Assembly: GCF_001705435.1 (NCBI RefSeq)
Contig: NZ_MDEN01000060.1
Span: 186,001-250,000 of the forward strand
Source of the DNA: Pseudomonas graminis
GTDB lineage: Bacteria; Pseudomonadota; Gammaproteobacteria; Pseudomonadales; Pseudomonadaceae
DNA: 64,000 bases
Direction: 5' to 3'
Made by a program: the position numbers and the translations under genes. The notes beneath the pieces were generated by a model. That model was given only the letters and a program-made list of their open reading frames with translations, did not search any database and had not been told where the DNA came from. This document shows positions 63,384 through 64,000 of the stretch, in pieces; the stretch's first letter is position 1, and the number at the start of each line of letters is the position of its first letter.

Positions 63384-64000
63384 TTACTTGGAGTAGAGCT
63401 CGACAATCAGGCTTTCGTTGATGTCGGCGGACAGATCACTGCGAGCTGGAACGCTTTTGAAGACGCCAGATTTTTTCTCAGTGTCTACTTCTACCCATTC
63501 TACGCGGCCACGTTGGGCACACAGATCGAGAGCCTGGACAATACGCAGTTGGTTCTTCGCTTTTTCACGAATTGCCACTACGTCACCAGCACGAACCTGG
63601 TAGGACGGAACGTTAACGGTTTTGCCGTTTACGCTGACCGACTTGTGCGATACCAGCTGACGCGATTCGGCACGAGTCGAACCAAAGCCCATGCGGTATA
63701 CAACGTTGTCCAGACGGCATTCGAGCAGTTGCAGCAGGTTCTCACCAGTTGCGCCTTTCTTGCCGGCAGCTTCTTTGTAGTAGCCGCTGAACTGACGCTC
63801 GAGAACGCCATAAATACGACGGACTTTCTGCTTTTCACGCAGTTGAGTGCCGTAGTCGGACTGGCGACCGCGGCGTTGGCCGTGGATACCAGGTGCTGCT
63901 TCGATGTTGCACTTCGATTCGATCGCGCGCACGCCGCTCTTCAGAAAGAGATCGGTGCCTTCGCGACGAGCGAGTTTGCATTTTGGACCAATGTAACGAG
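63384..64000 (-). CDS. rpsD: 30S ribosomal protein S4 (5' end cut by window edge)
   Basis: The S4 frame runs to the last bases of the window and reads [20 protein letters not shown] at the edge, so only the ATG and one base of the second codon are missing. Conserved: [20 protein letters not shown] and the S4 RNA-binding domain [39 protein letters not shown]. It nucleates the 16S 5' domain and represses the operon. It lies 22 bases before rpoA. Confidence 0.98.
   Translation of the reverse strand, partial: RYIGPKCKLARREGTDLFLKSGVRAIESKCNIEAAPGIHGQRRGRQSDYGTQLREKQKVRRIYGVLERQFSGYYKEAAGKKGATGENLLQLLECRLDNVVYRMGFGSTRAESRQLVSHKSVSVNGKTVNVPSYQVRAGDVVAIREKAKNQLRIVQALDLCAQRGRVEWVEVDTEKKSGVFKSVPARSDLSADINESLIVELYSK

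Noticed and set aside
1-64000. CRISPR array
   Set aside because: No regularly spaced direct repeats were seen; the repeats found are REP-type or single pairs.

Overview
The window is Pseudomonas chromosome. The gene order and protein sequences match known Pseudomonas blocks: xseB-ispA-dxs, ribA, pgpA-thiL-nusB-ribH-ribBA-ribE-ribD-nrdR, a zinc-starvation operon next to an OprG-type porin, and ssb-MFS-uvrA-bfr-rplQ-rpoA-rpsD. REP-type inverted repeats of the Pseudomonas kind lie between genes. I cannot name the species. Two blocks that I recall being far apart in P. aeruginosa PAO1 (around PA4042-PA4069 and PA4232-PA4239) lie close together here, and the katA gene expected between rplQ and bfr is absent.

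Positions 1 to about 12200 are accessory DNA rich in defence genes. From left to right: the end of a large unrecognised helical protein; a Hachiman hamA (DUF1837 nuclease) with a hamB helicase cut off after about 190 residues; a minus-strand integration module (degenerate serine-recombinase fragment, AlpA-type regulator, unknown gene, P4-type tyrosine integrase); and a compact plus-strand operon of TIR-like ThsB, membrane-macro ThsA and a HIT-family nucleotide hydrolase, i.e. type II Thoeris with a translationally coupled third gene. Next come two tandem paralogues of unknown function, a fusion of a NucS/DUF91-like nuclease with an EVE-like domain, a DraG-type ADP-ribosylglycohydrolase and a DUF6933-like protein. 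The last two are flanked by an imperfect direct repeat of the 3' end of the next lysR gene.

Positions 12200 to 23150 hold catabolic genes: LysR, maleate-isomerase-like protein and MFS transporter; then LysR with a divergent XylX/XylD-type pentonate pathway (Weimberg type). Two near-identical inverted repeats (GATAAC-N5-GTTATC) flank that second LysR gene and link the transporter to the pentonate genes. A third LysR, an alcohol-dehydrogenase-family oxidoreductase and a secreted royal-jelly-family protein follow.

Positions 23400 to 39700 are core biosynthesis: isoprenoid precursors (ispA, dxs), cobalamin uptake (btuB, btuF), riboflavin (ribA, ribH, ribBA, ribE, ribD), thiamine (thiL), phospholipid (pgpA), NusB, NrdR, a YbaY-type lipoprotein, a methyltransferase and the YbbN thioredoxin. 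RibBA has lost the zinc cysteines of its cyclohydrolase half, so the separate RibA must supply that activity.

Positions 39800 to 56100 carry the putative Zur-controlled operon (DUF2796, ABC ATPase, FtsX-like permease, DUF3299), OprG, two sugar-nucleotide enzymes, the Lhr helicase, a YbiO-type mechanosensitive channel, an FdhF/YdeP oxidoreductase and a TetR-DUF1348 pair. From 56100 to the end are ssb, an MFS transporter, uvrA, a bacterioferritin-like ferritin, and the end of the ribosomal alpha operon (rplQ, rpoA, rpsD), with rpsD cut by the window edge. No tRNA, rRNA or CRISPR array was seen.
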